Positions 1-8,637 of a stretch of DNA of 64,000 nucleotides are shown here, piece by piece; within the stretch, counting starts at the first letter, position 1, and every line of letters begins with the position of its first letter. The stretch covers positions 62,001 to 126,000 of the forward strand of contig NZ_AKKV01000021.1 of the NCBI RefSeq assembly GCF_000269865.1. The letters are read 5' to 3'. The stretch comes from Fictibacillus macauensis ZFHKF-1 (GTDB taxonomy: Bacteria; Bacillota; Bacilli; Bacillales; Fictibacillaceae). Both the position numbers and the translations under genes were made by a program. The notes below the pieces were generated by a model, which worked only from the letters and a program-made list of their open reading frames with translations, made no database searches and had not been told where the DNA came from.

Positions 1-485
1 TGCATGTTAGGATCATCTTCTGGTCCGCCAAGAGACATAGAGATGACGCGTACGCGCTCTCCCTTATCACCTCGCCACGAGATAGCATAGCGAATTGCTT
101 CATTAATCCCTTCATAACTGCCACTTCCTTGTTCATCTAGAACACGCAAGATTAACAGCTTCGCTTCGGGTGCTACCCCCGTTACTCCTTTAGCAGAAAA
201 CGAGGCAGCAATCGTCCCTGCCACATGTGTACCATGATAGTGTGCATCTGAATAATCAGAAGGATCACCACCAATAAAACTCCGGCCACCAATAATACGA
301 TCCTTTAGATTAGGATGCGTACCATCACACCCTGTATCTAAGACGGCCACCACAATGTCGGTGCCTTTCGCGTCTTCTTGCCACATAGCTGGCGCATTCA
401 TCATCTGTACACCATATGGAATCATTTCATCTAATTCAGGCATCACTTCTTCAAGGGCAAATGGGATTAACCTCACATTACGCAT
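1..485 (-). CDS. isp: Intracellular subtilisin-like serine protease (ISP, peptidase S8), 5' part only
   Basis: The first about 161 codons are present and the rest lies beyond the left edge. The protein starts MRNVRLIPF, and this LIPY/LIPF-type N-terminal extension is characteristic of Bacillus intracellular serine proteases. There is no signal peptide. The catalytic Asp is visible in VAVLDTGCDGTHP and the catalytic His in HGTHVAGTIAA; the Ser region is outside the window. The start at 485 has AAAGGAGG about 9 nt upstream. The role would be cytoplasmic protein turnover in stationary phase. A possible small membrane-protein gene ends 8 nt inside this gene. Family assignment is firm; paralogue identity is less so. 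Confidence 0.9.
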   Translation of the reverse strand, partial: MRNVRLIPFALEEVMPELDEMIPYGVQMMNAPAMWQEDAKGTDIVVAVLDTGCDGTHPNLKDRIIGGRSFIGGDPSDYSDAHYHGTHVAGTIAASFSAKGVTGVAPEAKLLILRVLDEQGSGSYEGINEAIRYAISWRGDKGERVRVISMSLGGPEDDPNM

Positions 486-666
486 TTAGCTCTTCCTCCT
501 TTGTATTACGATCTTTTTTCGAGAACGAAGCAACTAAAAAAAAAGCTATGCCACAAAGAATACAGACAAACCGAACAGGCGCCTCCTTTCTTCTTGCTAT
601 AACTTTCCCTCGAAGTAATGAGAATGTTTGTTTGTATAGTTTATCATTGTAATATACTGTTTTCAA
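478..666 (-). CDS. Possible small single-pass membrane protein upstream of isp
   Basis: A 62-codon frame with a TTG start. It has a basic N-terminus, one hydrophobic segment (about residues 31-50, PVRFVCILCGIAFFLVASFS) and a charged Lys/Glu-rich tail. It overlaps the isp start by 8 nt, which would suit translational coupling. No convincing ribosome-binding site precedes the TTG; the AAAGGAGG lies inside the frame without a good start after it. I do not recognise the family. It may be a real small membrane protein or a chance frame. Confidence 0.3.
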   Translation of the reverse strand: MKTVYYNDKLYKQTFSLLRGKVIARRKEAPVRFVCILCGIAFFLVASFSKKDRNTKEEELNA

Positions 667-856
667 CCAAATATTGAAAAATAAGGAATACTAATTATTC
701 TTTTTTGAAAATGCACAAACAAAGGACTTTAGTCCTATTTTTAGCTAGTGTTTCATGAAGAGAAATACTGACAAGCCATTTCTCACCTTTTAAGGTTGAA
801 AGAAAACGCTGGTGCCTATACTATTGAAGGTGGACTTAGAAAGGAGGCGGCTTTGC

Positions 857-2113
857 ATGAAGCTTTTTTCACACAATGATTTGGACGGAAAATCATGCGG
901 AATTGTTGCCATGTTAGCACTCGGTGAAGAACAAGTAGAAACATTTTACTGTTCACATGAAAATATTAATCGCCGAGTAGCGGACTTTATTAGCGATGAA
1001 ACCCATAAGAAGCGAACTGTATACATAACAGATATCGCCGTAAACGATGAGGTAGCAAGTGAGCTACAATCACAATTCGAGGAAGGTCGCGATGTTCAAC
1101 TAATTGATCATCACGTAACCGCCAAACATTTTAATGATTATCAATGGGGCTGGGTTACCTCTGAACAACCGGACGGAAAACTGACATCAGCAACCTCTAT
1201 GCTCTACCAGCATTTTGTAGAAAAAGGGTTATTAAAGGATGAAGGCGCTCTTAAAGAGTATGTAGAACTTGTTCGTCAATACGATACGTGGGAATGGTTC
1301 GCTAATGAAAATGAACAAGCGAAACGGTTAAATGATTTATTTTATTTACTGCCTCCTGGTGAATTTGAAAAGAACATGATGGAGCGTCTGAAAACAGAAG
1401 CTCATTTTTCGTTTACCGATACCGAAGAGACGATTTTAGCATTAGAAGAAGAAAGTAAGAAAGCGTATATTTCCAAAAAACAACGCCAAATGGTTGAAGT
1501 ATGGGATCACGAGTATGAAACAGGAAAAGAACGATACCGCATTGGGATTGTTCATGCAGAAAGTCATCATTCAGAGCTTGGTAACGAATTAAATCGTGAG
1601 AATCCTCATCTTGATTTGATTGTCATTTTAAATATCGGCGGCAAACGAGCCGGCTTTCGAACGATTTATGACGAAGTAGATGTGTCAAAATACGCTGCTC
1701 AATTTGGCGGTGGAGGTCATCCGAAAGCGTCTGGTTGTACAATGTCACCAGCAGCATTTCAGCGCTTCGTCGTTCCTGCGTTTGAAAATCAACCTCGAAA
1801 ACGTGATGCTCGCGACAATGAATACAATCTTAAGGAAAATGAAGCTGGCACTTATTATAGCAATCATGTACGTGAAAAAATCTTTATTTATAGAGCAGAT
1901 GATGCTTCTTGGTCTATTCATTATCAAGGAAAGACACTTCATGAAACGTTTGCTACTTATCACTTAGCTGAAAACTATTGTAAACGTCATTACAATTGTT
2001 GGCTTATGAATGATGAAAAATATCTCGACTTTTTAGCTTCCTCTCTTCACCTTAGTGCGGAAGAAATTCAAGACAATTACCACTCCATTATGCGTAAAAT
2101 TTCTTTATTCTAA
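857..2113 (+). CDS. nrnB: DHH/DHHA1 phosphoesterase, NrnB (YngD)-like nanoRNase
   Basis: A 418-residue cytoplasmic DHH-family phosphoesterase, probably degrading short oligoribonucleotides (nanoRNA) to mononucleotides. The metal-binding motifs are all there, numbered from the chosen start: H6-N-D8-L-D10-G, D59 in VYITDI near residue 44-45 of the short form, the DHH signature in QLIDHH about residues 69-71, and the DHHA1 motif GGGGHPKASG about residues 269-278. ATG 857 is chosen because AAGGAGGCGG lies just before it; the frame is open 15 codons further upstream but without a site. It is monocistronic, ending in a strong terminator. The NrnB rather than NrnA assignment rests on the MKLFSHNDLDG start and length and is moderately secure. 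Confidence 0.75.
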   Translation: MKLFSHNDLDGKSCGIVAMLALGEEQVETFYCSHENINRRVADFISDETHKKRTVYITDIAVNDEVASELQSQFEEGRDVQLIDHHVTAKHFNDYQWGWVTSEQPDGKLTSATSMLYQHFVEKGLLKDEGALKEYVELVRQYDTWEWFANENEQAKRLNDLFYLLPPGEFEKNMMERLKTEAHFSFTDTEETILALEEESKKAYISKKQRQMVEVWDHEYETGKERYRIGIVHAESHHSELGNELNRENPHLDLIVILNIGGKRAGFRTIYDEVDVSKYAAQFGGGGHPKASGCTMSPAAFQRFVVPAFENQPRKRDARDNEYNLKENEAGTYYSNHVREKIFIYRADDASWSIHYQGKTLHETFATYHLAENYCKRHYNCWLMNDEKYLDFLASSLHLSAEEIQDNYHSIMRKISLF

Positions 2114-2117
2114 CAGT

Positions 2118-2163
2118 AACGCTTGCTAGTGCCAAATTAGGCATGTAGCAAGCGTTCCTTTTT
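2118..2163 (+). terminator. Rho-independent terminator of the DHH gene
   Basis: An 11-bp perfect stem (AACGCTTGCTA / TAGCAAGCGTT) is followed by CCTTTTTT. It lies between two convergent genes. Confidence 0.85.
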
Positions 2164-2789
2164 TAATGAATGAAAAGCTGAATTGCCTGATAGCCGAAAT
2201 AGAAACCAAAACAGATGAGCGTTAGTCCTGATAACTTACTAATGAGCAGGACAAAGCGGTCTGGAACAACTTTTCGAAACGTACTCGCTACTAAAGCCAT
2301 AAAAAAATCCCACAATAAAATCCCCGCATAGATCGCTGCACTATAGACTATTAATTGACTCGTTTCATAACGACTTACTGTTTCCGCAAGCACCGCACCG
2401 TAAATTCCGATCCAAAACAAAATGGTTAACGGATTGGTCAAAGACATAAAAAAACCTACAAAAAAACAGCGTAGCTTTTTTTCGTGTTGCCGCTGGTCTC
2501 CCACCTCGGGTAATGCGGTCGTTTGCATGCTTTCAATTCCTGTATACAAGAGAACAAAACAACCGAATAACCATAAAAACGCTTTAATGAGCGGTATGTC
2601 TAAAAATCCAACGAGTCCCATGTATACAAAGAACATATACACCGCATCTGCTGTTGTTGCTCCTAATCCTAATAACCAAGCATGCCAAAATCCAAAACGC
2701 ATTCCTTTATCCATTTGTGCCGCATTAACTGGTCCAATTGGCGCAGCTAATGAAACACCAAGCAATGCATACTTTATTAAAATCCCCAC
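2163..2789 (-). CDS. LysE/RhtB-family amino-acid exporter
   Basis: A 208-residue membrane protein with about six hydrophobic segments. The N-terminal LLGVSLAAPIGPVNA matches the family signature (AAxPGP-like motif in the first helix). The family exports amino acids or derivatives; the substrate cannot be read from sequence. It resembles YisU of Bacillus subtilis in size and type. The start is GTG 2789 with AGGAGGG about 6 nt upstream. It is convergent with the DHH gene and stands alone. Confidence 0.8.
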   Translation of the reverse strand: MGILIKYALLGVSLAAPIGPVNAAQMDKGMRFGFWHAWLLGLGATTADAVYMFFVYMGLVGFLDIPLIKAFLWLFGCFVLLYTGIESMQTTALPEVGDQRQHEKKLRCFFVGFFMSLTNPLTILFWIGIYGAVLAETVSRYETSQLIVYSAAIYAGILLWDFFMALVASTFRKVVPDRFVLLISKLSGLTLICFGFYFGYQAIQLFIH

Positions 2790-2921
2790 TTAGGCCCTCC
2801 TACTGTTTGTCCATTTGTCCAAGTATATTCCGATCAGGCGCCTCGTAGGACACTTTTATAGGTGAATAAATGATGTGCTAAACGAATAAGCTAAAGGCAA
2901 TAAGAAAAGGAGCGACTGCTA

Positions 2922-3185
2922 ATGGATGAAAATATGCAGTATGCACGCACCCTTGATCAGGTGGAGGCGGCGCGAAAAGCGATTGAAGAAGCACAAAGCA
3001 ACTACAACCCAGAAGAATTTCAGAATGCTAGACAGCTGTTATCCATTGCAAGACAAGGAGTAAAACAGACCGAACACGATGCAACACTCAATCCAACTCA
3101 ACAAAAAGAACTTTTTCATGCACGCGAACATTTACGACATTTACAAGAAACCATCCACGCGATTGAAATAACCCGTTATACGTGA
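2922..3185 (+). CDS. Small helical protein, DUF2524 (YtzC)-like
   Basis: An 87-residue soluble protein, almost entirely charged and helical, with QVEAARKAIEEAQ and ELFHAREHLRHLQETI suggesting a short coiled coil. Length and pattern recall the YtzC/DUF2524 family of Bacillaceae, whose function is unknown to me. AAAAGGAGCG precedes the ATG by about 9 nt and a strong terminator follows immediately, so it is very likely expressed. Confidence 0.65.
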   Translation: MDENMQYARTLDQVEAARKAIEEAQSNYNPEEFQNARQLLSIARQGVKQTEHDATLNPTQQKELFHAREHLRHLQETIHAIEITRYT

Positions 3186-3189
3186 AAAA

Positions 3190-3235
3190 CTCCCGAGCCA
3201 CTCGCATACAGCGAATGATTCGGGAGCTTTTTTAA
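3190..3235 (+). terminator. Rho-independent terminator
   Basis: Stem CTCCCGA / TCGGGAG with an inner TCGC/GCGA pairing, followed by CTTTTTTT. It ends the small DUF2524-like gene and sits between convergent transcripts. Confidence 0.85.
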
Positions 3236-4186
3236 TTAAGCAGCAACGTCGCGCTTTTTAAAGACGACAACGGTGAGAACGGTAAAGACAATAAAGTAAA
3301 CAAGTAAGACGGCAATAGAGAAGTTTAAAGTCATTCCTTTTACAAGTGGTGTTCTTCCTGCTGTATACATTGTAAGATCTGTATTGGCAAACAACACATA
3401 CTTAGACCAACTATATTTACTAATAAACGACATTATTATAGAGCCTGACATTGAAAGGATAATTGAAGCTGCAATTGCTAAAGAGCTATTGCGGAACATG
3501 ACAGATAGCATGAACGCAAATGTTGCCATAATAATTAATTCTATACAGCCATATCCATATTGTTTCCATATTTCCCCAAAAACATTCATCGTTTCAACGT
3601 GACCATTTACATATTCTAAGATTGGTTGTGAAGCCCCTTCAAAACCATAAACAAGACCACCAATAATGAAAGATGCAACAAAGTTCAATAGCAACAGTAC
3701 AATGGCAAACAAAATTACGGCAATAAACTTCGATAAGAGAATCATCGTCCGACTTGAAGGACGAATAAGGAGCATTTTAATGGTGCCAGCTGAAAATTCC
3801 CCTGCTACACTTCCACCTGCCACAATGAGCGTTAATATGACGATTATAGAAACCATACTAGTACTTTTTTGTAAGTAGTCTGCTACACTCCGAATTGGCT
3901 GATAATTATGTTTTATGCGGTACTTGTTAATTTCAATTTTTTCAGTGTTATATTTAACAATACCAGGATTGCTTTTCGCTTCTTTTTTTATTTCTTTTTG
4001 AAGCTGAACATTTTCCGTTTGTAATTTTTGTTTCCAATTTCCTGTAACGGTCTCATCTACTATGTTCTTAAACAGGAATGCTGTAATTAGTACTAAAGCT
4101 ACTAAAATACCCATCATTACAAATGTGCCTGGCTTACGATAAATTTTCATATTTTCATTTCGAATTAATCCCCAAAAGTTAGACAA
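3236..4186 (-). CDS. ABC-2 type transporter permease
   Basis: A 316-residue permease with an N-terminal membrane anchor (about 22-42), an extracellular Lys/Glu-rich loop to about residue 100, and five further hydrophobic segments. The motif GEFSAGTIKMLLIRPSSR is typical of the coupling region of ABC-2 permeases. It is the last gene of a five-gene operon and overlaps the upstream ATPase by 8 nt, so the two form a transporter. The start is TTG with AGGGG upstream. The substrate is unknown; related operons export peptides or respond to cell-envelope stress. Confidence 0.85.
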   Translation of the reverse strand: MSNFWGLIRNENMKIYRKPGTFVMMGILVALVLITAFLFKNIVDETVTGNWKQKLQTENVQLQKEIKKEAKSNPGIVKYNTEKIEINKYRIKHNYQPIRSVADYLQKSTSMVSIIVILTLIVAGGSVAGEFSAGTIKMLLIRPSSRTMILLSKFIAVILFAIVLLLLNFVASFIIGGLVYGFEGASQPILEYVNGHVETMNVFGEIWKQYGYGCIELIIMATFAFMLSVMFRNSSLAIAASIILSMSGSIIMSFISKYSWSKYVLFANTDLTMYTAGRTPLVKGMTLNFSIAVLLVYFIVFTVLTVVVFKKRDVAA

Positions 4187-5105
4187 CGCTTTCCCCTCCT
4201 GTTACTTCTAAGAATTTTTCTTCTAACGTTTGTGTTTCAGCTACAATACTATAAATGCGAACGCCTTCTACAACGAGCGTTGCCGTTATTTCTGGAATAT
4301 CTTCTCGCTCCACAATCATCTCAATATAATCATCACCTGTTCCAATTTCTCCTTCTTTAAGATGATGACGGGCAGCTTTTTCAGCTGCTTGAGGCTGATC
4401 GACAACAAAGCGCACCTTTTTCGTTCCAGCACCTTGCACAAATTCGCGCGTTGCTTGCAAACCAATTAACTCACCTTTTTGAATGATCGCAATGCGGTCG
4501 CACATTAATTCCATTTCAGATAGCAAATGACTAGATACGATGACAGCTATGCCTTCTTTACGAGCAAGGTCCCGTAAATATTCACGTATTTCACGAATAC
4601 CTGCTGGATCTAATCCGTTCGTAGGCTCATCTAAAATTAAGACAGATGGTGAATGGAGAAGAGCTTGCGCAATTCCTAAACGCTGACGCATTCCTAATGA
4701 GTAGCGTTTTACTTTTTCATGAATACGATCCGTCAGCCCTACAAGTGCCACAACTTCTTTAATCCGTTGCTTTGATACACCTTTTACCATACGACTAAAA
4801 TGAAGTAAATTTTGATAGCCTGTTAAAAACTTATACATTTCAGGGTTTTCAACAATAGCACCCACATTCGCAATGGCTTCTTTATATTGCGTCTTAATAT
4901 TTTTTCCCTTGATCGTAATTTCACCACTAGAGAGACTCATTAAGCCAACCATCATACGAATGGTCGTTGTTTTCCCCGCCCCATTGGGACCGAGAAAACC
5001 AAACACTTCTCCCCCATGTATATCAAAGCTTAAGCCTTTAATAATTTCCTTACTTCCAACGCTTTTTTTGACATCTTTAAGCGACACTAATACGTTATTT
5101 TCCAT
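4179..5105 (-). CDS. ABC transporter ATPase (BcrA/drug-resistance type)
   Basis: A 308-residue nucleotide-binding protein. Walker A is GPNGAGKT (39-46), the signature YSLGMRQR (135-142), Walker B VLILDEP (155-161) and the switch His 193 in SSHLL. The about 100-residue C-terminal extension (from residue 210) is the one seen in BcrA-like exporters. It partners the following permease, with overlapping genes, and starts 13 nt after the previous ATPase gene. Confidence 0.88.
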   Translation of the reverse strand: MENNVLVSLKDVKKSVGSKEIIKGLSFDIHGGEVFGFLGPNGAGKTTTIRMMVGLMSLSSGEITIKGKNIKTQYKEAIANVGAIVENPEMYKFLTGYQNLLHFSRMVKGVSKQRIKEVVALVGLTDRIHEKVKRYSLGMRQRLGIAQALLHSPSVLILDEPTNGLDPAGIREIREYLRDLARKEGIAVIVSSHLLSEMELMCDRIAIIQKGELIGLQATREFVQGAGTKKVRFVVDQPQAAEKAARHHLKEGEIGTGDDYIEMIVEREDIPEITATLVVEGVRIYSIVAETQTLEEKFLEVTGGESVV

Positions 5106-5118
5106 TCTGTCTCCTCCT

Positions 5119-5814
5119 TTAATCTTGATACGCTTGCTTCATCCATTCAACGACCGTTAATCCGTGTATTTCTCTCATCGTTTCTACCTCTTCAATGCTA
5201 ACAACTTCACCGTTTTTTAATAACATCACCATATCTAGCAATGGTTCGATTTCTATGATTTCATGCGTAGATAATAGTACCGTCTGTTTTTCAAAATCCA
5301 AAAACGATATTAAGCCTTTAACGATTAAGTCTCGTACAATGGGATCAAGATTTGCTAACGGTTCATCTAATAAAATAATCGGTGCTTCACGCGAAATGGT
5401 TAGGATCATTTTTAAACGGGCCCGTTTTCCTTTTGATAACTCTTTTACTTTTTGCTTCTGATCGAGCTGCATAAAATTAATCATTTGATTCGCTTTTTCA
5501 GTGTTGAAATCTTGATACAGAGCTTCATAATACGCGACGGTTTCTTCAACCGTATAAAACGGATAATAGGCATCATTCTCTGAAAGGTAGGCAATTTTTT
5601 TTGAAATAAGGCGTGATGGACGTTCACCTAAAACACTAACCGTTCCTGTCGTTGGTTGAATCAGTCCCGAAATTAATTTAAGGATGGTCGACTTACCGCT
5701 TGAGTTTTCGCCAACGATGCCAATAAATTTGCCTGTTGGCAGAGAAAAGGTGACTTCCCGCAAGGCTTTTCGATTTCCACGGTACTTTTTGGTTACCATA
5801 TTAAATTGAATCAC
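5119..5814 (-). CDS. ABC transporter ATPase (YtrB-like)
   Basis: A 231-residue ATPase. Walker A is GENSSGKST (35-43), the signature region ELSKGKRARL (125-134) is degenerate as in YtrB-type proteins, Walker B is IILLDEP (146-152) and the switch His is 184. Its start overlaps the stop of the GntR regulator by 4 nt (ATGA), so regulator and ATPase are translated together. It probably works with the 257-residue permease encoded first in the operon. Confidence 0.88.
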   Translation of the reverse strand: MIQFNMVTKKYRGNRKALREVTFSLPTGKFIGIVGENSSGKSTILKLISGLIQPTTGTVSVLGERPSRLISKKIAYLSENDAYYPFYTVEETVAYYEALYQDFNTEKANQMINFMQLDQKQKVKELSKGKRARLKMILTISREAPIILLDEPLANLDPIVRDLIVKGLISFLDFEKQTVLLSTHEIIEIEPLLDMVMLLKNGEVVSIEEVETMREIHGLTVVEWMKQAYQD

Positions 5815-6197
5815 TGTGCATCGCTCCCTTCAGCATCCGAAGCAATGTACGAGCGCAAACCTTGCATCATTTCATCCGTAGAAAACCCCATTTCTTTCAT
5901 TTCAGTAAAAAAAGTGTGGATATGTTCTTTTTTTAACTGTTGGCGAAGGTCCTGAAGAACCTCTTCGTTTTCCGTTACAAACGTTCCTTGTCCGCGCTTC
6001 GTTTCCACGATTCCCATCCTTTCAAGCTCGCTATACGTCCGTTGCACTGTGTTAGGATTTACTCCAGACGTAACCGCCATCTCTCGTACAGAGGGTAATT
6101 TTTGTCCCATTTTAAGTTCATCACGTAAAATTTGTCGGTTGATCCGATCTGCTAATTGGACATAAATGGGCTTGGAGGCATTAAAATCTTCTGGCAT
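5811..6197 (-). CDS. GntR-family repressor, YtrA subfamily
   Basis: A 128-residue protein with a GntR winged helix (about residues 10-78: PIYVQLADRINRQIL...GVNPNTVQRTYSELERMGIVETKRGQGTFV) and only a short helical C-terminus without an effector domain, which defines the YtrA subfamily. Such proteins usually repress the ABC operon they belong to. It is the second gene, 3 nt after the first permease gene. The palindrome over the operon promoter is the expected binding site. Confidence 0.88.
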   Translation of the reverse strand: MPEDFNASKPIYVQLADRINRQILRDELKMGQKLPSVREMAVTSGVNPNTVQRTYSELERMGIVETKRGQGTFVTENEEVLQDLRQQLKKEHIHTFFTEMKEMGFSTDEMMQGLRSYIASDAEGSDAQ

Positions 6198-6200
6198 CTA

Positions 6201-6974
6201 TTACACCTCTACTTTTCGATCGACTAACATGGCTGCTAACAGGAAAAACATCACCGTGATCGCCCCGTAGTAAACAATATTACCGATATTAAAATCAGTG
6301 AAAATGCGAATAAGCTCGTAATTTTCTGTAATCGTCGCTCCCTTTGTCCAGCTAATATCGCCCCAGGAAAACAAATATTGAAACAACGTACTATCTTCCC
6401 ACTTTGCCATAAAAAACGGGCTTATAAAAAAGAAGCAAACAAACAAAACACCACCGCTGATTTTACCGATTGTTTTGACAGTAGCCATATAAAAAGCCCA
6501 AACAAGTTGCAGAAAAACTCCTGTTGATAGTGAATTAAATATGATAAAAAAACTACCTAGAATAAATAACAAGCCGATTTGCCCATTTGGCATTTGTAGA
6601 TCTTGTATAACAGACGACGCACAAATGATTACACTATAGGCTGATCCAGCGATCAAAACCAATGATCCAATTAAGCCGTATAATCCCACAATTAATTTAG
6701 CGAGCAATAAATGACGAGCCGATAGCGGTGTTTGTAACCATAAATGAAAGAGTTTTTGTTCTTTACGCAAGCTTAGCCAAGAAAATAGCGCTAAGTAGAA
6801 CAGTTGCGCAACTAAAAAAGTTAACGAAACAAAAACGTATACAGCAGGACTTTGAATTTTCCATGCTATAATTCCTGCCATTCCTAACAAACCAGCTTGA
6901 ATTCCCCAACTCCAAAAAATCATGGATCGATTCATTCGCCATTCTTTCGCTAATTGGCCCCTCCAAGGGTTCAT
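6201..6974 (-). CDS. ABC transporter membrane subunit, first gene of the GntR operon
   Basis: A 257-residue protein with six hydrophobic segments and a cytoplasmic start MNPWRGQLAKEWRMNR that resembles ABC-2 permeases of YtrC/YtrD type. It has AAAGGAGG 9 nt before ATG 6974 and is the promoter-proximal gene. It lies ahead of the regulator instead of behind it. It most likely pairs with the 231-residue ATPase. The transported compound is unknown. Confidence 0.78.
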   Translation of the reverse strand: MNPWRGQLAKEWRMNRSMIFWSWGIQAGLLGMAGIIAWKIQSPAVYVFVSLTFLVAQLFYLALFSWLSLRKEQKLFHLWLQTPLSARHLLLAKLIVGLYGLIGSLVLIAGSAYSVIICASSVIQDLQMPNGQIGLLFILGSFFIIFNSLSTGVFLQLVWAFYMATVKTIGKISGGVLFVCFFFISPFFMAKWEDSTLFQYLFSWGDISWTKGATITENYELIRIFTDFNIGNIVYYGAITVMFFLLAAMLVDRKVEV

Positions 6975-7002
6975 GTATGCAACCTCCTTTGATGAATTGA
7001 TC

Positions 7003-7047
7003 TAGTGTACTAGTGACATAATACACTAAACAAAAAAACTTTGTCAA
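7003..7047 (-). promoter_or_regulatory. Sigma-A promoter with overlapping GntR (YtrA-type) operator
   Basis: Read on the minus strand: a -35 TTGACA (7042-7047), an 18-nt spacer and a -10 TATTAT (7018-7023). A palindrome with arms TAGTGTA (7003-7009) and TACACTA (7022-7028) overlaps the -10 and the transcription start. AGTGTAnTA...TACACT is the pattern known for YtrA-type GntR sites, so repression by the GntR protein of this operon is the likely control. Confidence 0.85.
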
Positions 7048-7326
7048 AAGGTTTTTTTCTTTAGCATGATGCATAGACCTATTTTTCAAACAAAGAGGCG
7101 GGAACACAATACTTCCTCTGTTTCGTGGTGCATGCGGGGAATGGACTTGGTCTTGCGCAAACGGGGGCTTCTGTGCGCGATTCGGAATCTCTTGTTGAGC
7201 TTTACTCTTCTTGCCATCATTAAAGAGCTTTTACGCTATTTCCTCTCATTTTTGAGCGCATTTACGAAATTATCTCTTCATTTTCTCTAATTTTCATCCC
7301 TTACCTACCTTGTTGTAAGCAATTTA

Positions 7327-7452
7327 CCTGGTCTGCGCGCGAATCAGGGGCCCTTGCGCGCGAACGAACCTAGTCTGCGCGCGAATCAGGAACTCCTGCG
7401 CGCGAACGAACCTAGTCTGCGCGCGAATCGGGGGCTCCTGCGCGCGAGTTGA
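7327..7452. repeat. GC-rich tandem repeat, 3 x 42 bp (21-bp sub-period)
   Basis: Three adjacent 42-bp units start at 7327, 7369 and 7411. Each holds two versions of a 21-bp unit built round TGCGCGCGAA. The GCGCGC cores stand out sharply against AT-rich surroundings. It belongs to dispersed element copy A. Confidence 0.9.
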
Positions 7453-7542
7453 CTTCCCGTGCGCGTTCATTCCAATTTTTGGTGCATTCTATGACTGCTT
7501 ATATACGCAAAATATTCTAAAATAAAACAAATGAGTGACATT

Positions 7543-7586
7543 AAAAAATGGCTTGATCATCGAAACGGATGATGAAGCCATTTTTT
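7543..7586. terminator. Hairpin with A and T tracts (terminator in repeat copy A)
   Basis: AAAAAATGGCTT / GAAGCCATTTTTT arms with an inner ATCATC/GATGAT pairing. It can work as a rho-independent terminator in either direction and would catch transcripts leaving the RpiR gene. The same hairpin recurs in copies B and C. Confidence 0.75.
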
Positions 7587-7764
7587 ATGTGCTAAGGCTG
7601 TTTATGTCGCAGCCTCTTTATTATGCGCATCTCTAGCAGGCAAACTCCCTAAAGGTCGTCTGACCTGGTTTGTGAACAATGTGAAGTCTCGAATACTCTT
7701 GCACACAACTTACTCTTTTTTCCATGATCGAATGGCTTGCACACGCTGGTTCATTCGACCGATC

Positions 7765-8634
7765 TTACCTTTCTAATTTTCGCTGTGTAAACGCACGAAC
7801 AGACTCTCGAGAGCGCTTCATTTCTTGTTCATATTCACTATAATACTTGGAAACATATGCATAAAAAATCATACTAATTGTAAGCAGTTGCGCAAATAAA
7901 GAGCTTGTTGCAGCACTTCTTAATGGTGCTTCTGGAGCCCGCACATGTTGCAGAGAAAGATTCACTTTCTTTTCAAGAGTATTCGTACCAAACCTAGTGA
8001 GGCCAATGGTTTGCACACGATAGGCTTTAGCGATATCTACTAATTGTAGAATTTCCGGTGTTTCGCCACTATTGGAAATACAAAATAATACAGCCTTTCC
8101 CTTGGAAGCAGCTAAGCTGGCTGCTGTTAAATGTGGATCTTGGTGGGCATGAACCGCTTTGCCCAATCGCAGCCACTTATGGACTAGATCTTGTGCCACA
8201 AGCCACGAAGCCCCCAGACCATACACATAAATCACCTCAGCCTCTTTCATCGCCTCAATTACGGCATAGACTTTATCTTCTTGCAAATGATGCGCTGTCT
8301 CTTGAATTGCTTGCACAGAATTCGCTACAATTTTCTTTTTGATAGAAGTAAGTTGCTCATCTGGCTCAATATCGTAAAATCCTTTCACTTCTTGTGATGT
8401 TGAGCGTAAAGAAGAAAGTAGCACTTTTAATTCTGCATAACTAGGTACAGCAATCGATCGACAAAAGCGCGTCACTGCCGAACTGCTCGCTTCAGCTTCT
8501 TTTGCTAGCTCGTGAATGGTCATCCGACTCACCTCGTAAGGATGATGAAGCACATAGTGCCCAACTTTCCGCTCTGACGTTGGTAATTGTGCTACCACAC
8601 TTTGAATGCGTAGTAGTATGTTTGTTTCTTCCAT
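7765..8634 (-). CDS. RpiR/MurR-family transcriptional regulator
   Basis: A 289-residue regulator with an N-terminal RpiR helix-turn-helix domain (residues 1-77, ERKVGHYVLHHPYEVSRMTIHELAKEA...SSSAVTRFCRS) and a C-terminal SIS sugar-phosphate-binding domain (about 120-260, VIYVYGLGASWLV...FCISNSGETPEIL). It is the last gene of the nine-gene operon, starting 3 nt after the kinase gene. It probably controls the operon in response to MurNAc-6-phosphate or a related sugar phosphate; the ligand is inferred from the neighbours. Its own operator could not be recognised. Confidence 0.88.
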   Translation of the reverse strand: MEETNILLRIQSVVAQLPTSERKVGHYVLHHPYEVSRMTIHELAKEAEASSSAVTRFCRSIAVPSYAELKVLLSSLRSTSQEVKGFYDIEPDEQLTSIKKKIVANSVQAIQETAHHLQEDKVYAVIEAMKEAEVIYVYGLGASWLVAQDLVHKWLRLGKAVHAHQDPHLTAASLAASKGKAVLFCISNSGETPEILQLVDIAKAYRVQTIGLTRFGTNTLEKKVNLSLQHVRAPEAPLRSAATSSLFAQLLTISMIFYAYVSKYYSEYEQEMKRSRESVRAFTQRKLER

Positions 8635-8637
8635 TCT

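Larger units (their letters stand above)
7092..7618. repeat. Dispersed repeat element, copy A (about 527 bp)
   Basis: One of three related elements in the window. The left end (AAAGAGGCGGGAACA, then ACTTCCTCTG) and right end (ATGTCGCAGCCTCTT) form degenerate inverted ends. Between them lie a 42-bp tandem array (7327-7452) and a terminator-like hairpin (7543-7586). It fills the gap between the GntR operon promoter and the end of the mur-type operon. No convincing gene is encoded in it. Confidence 0.7.

Noticed and set aside
7327-7452. The regular 42-bp repeats as a CRISPR array
   Set aside because: The units are directly adjacent with no unique spacers, and there are no cas genes.
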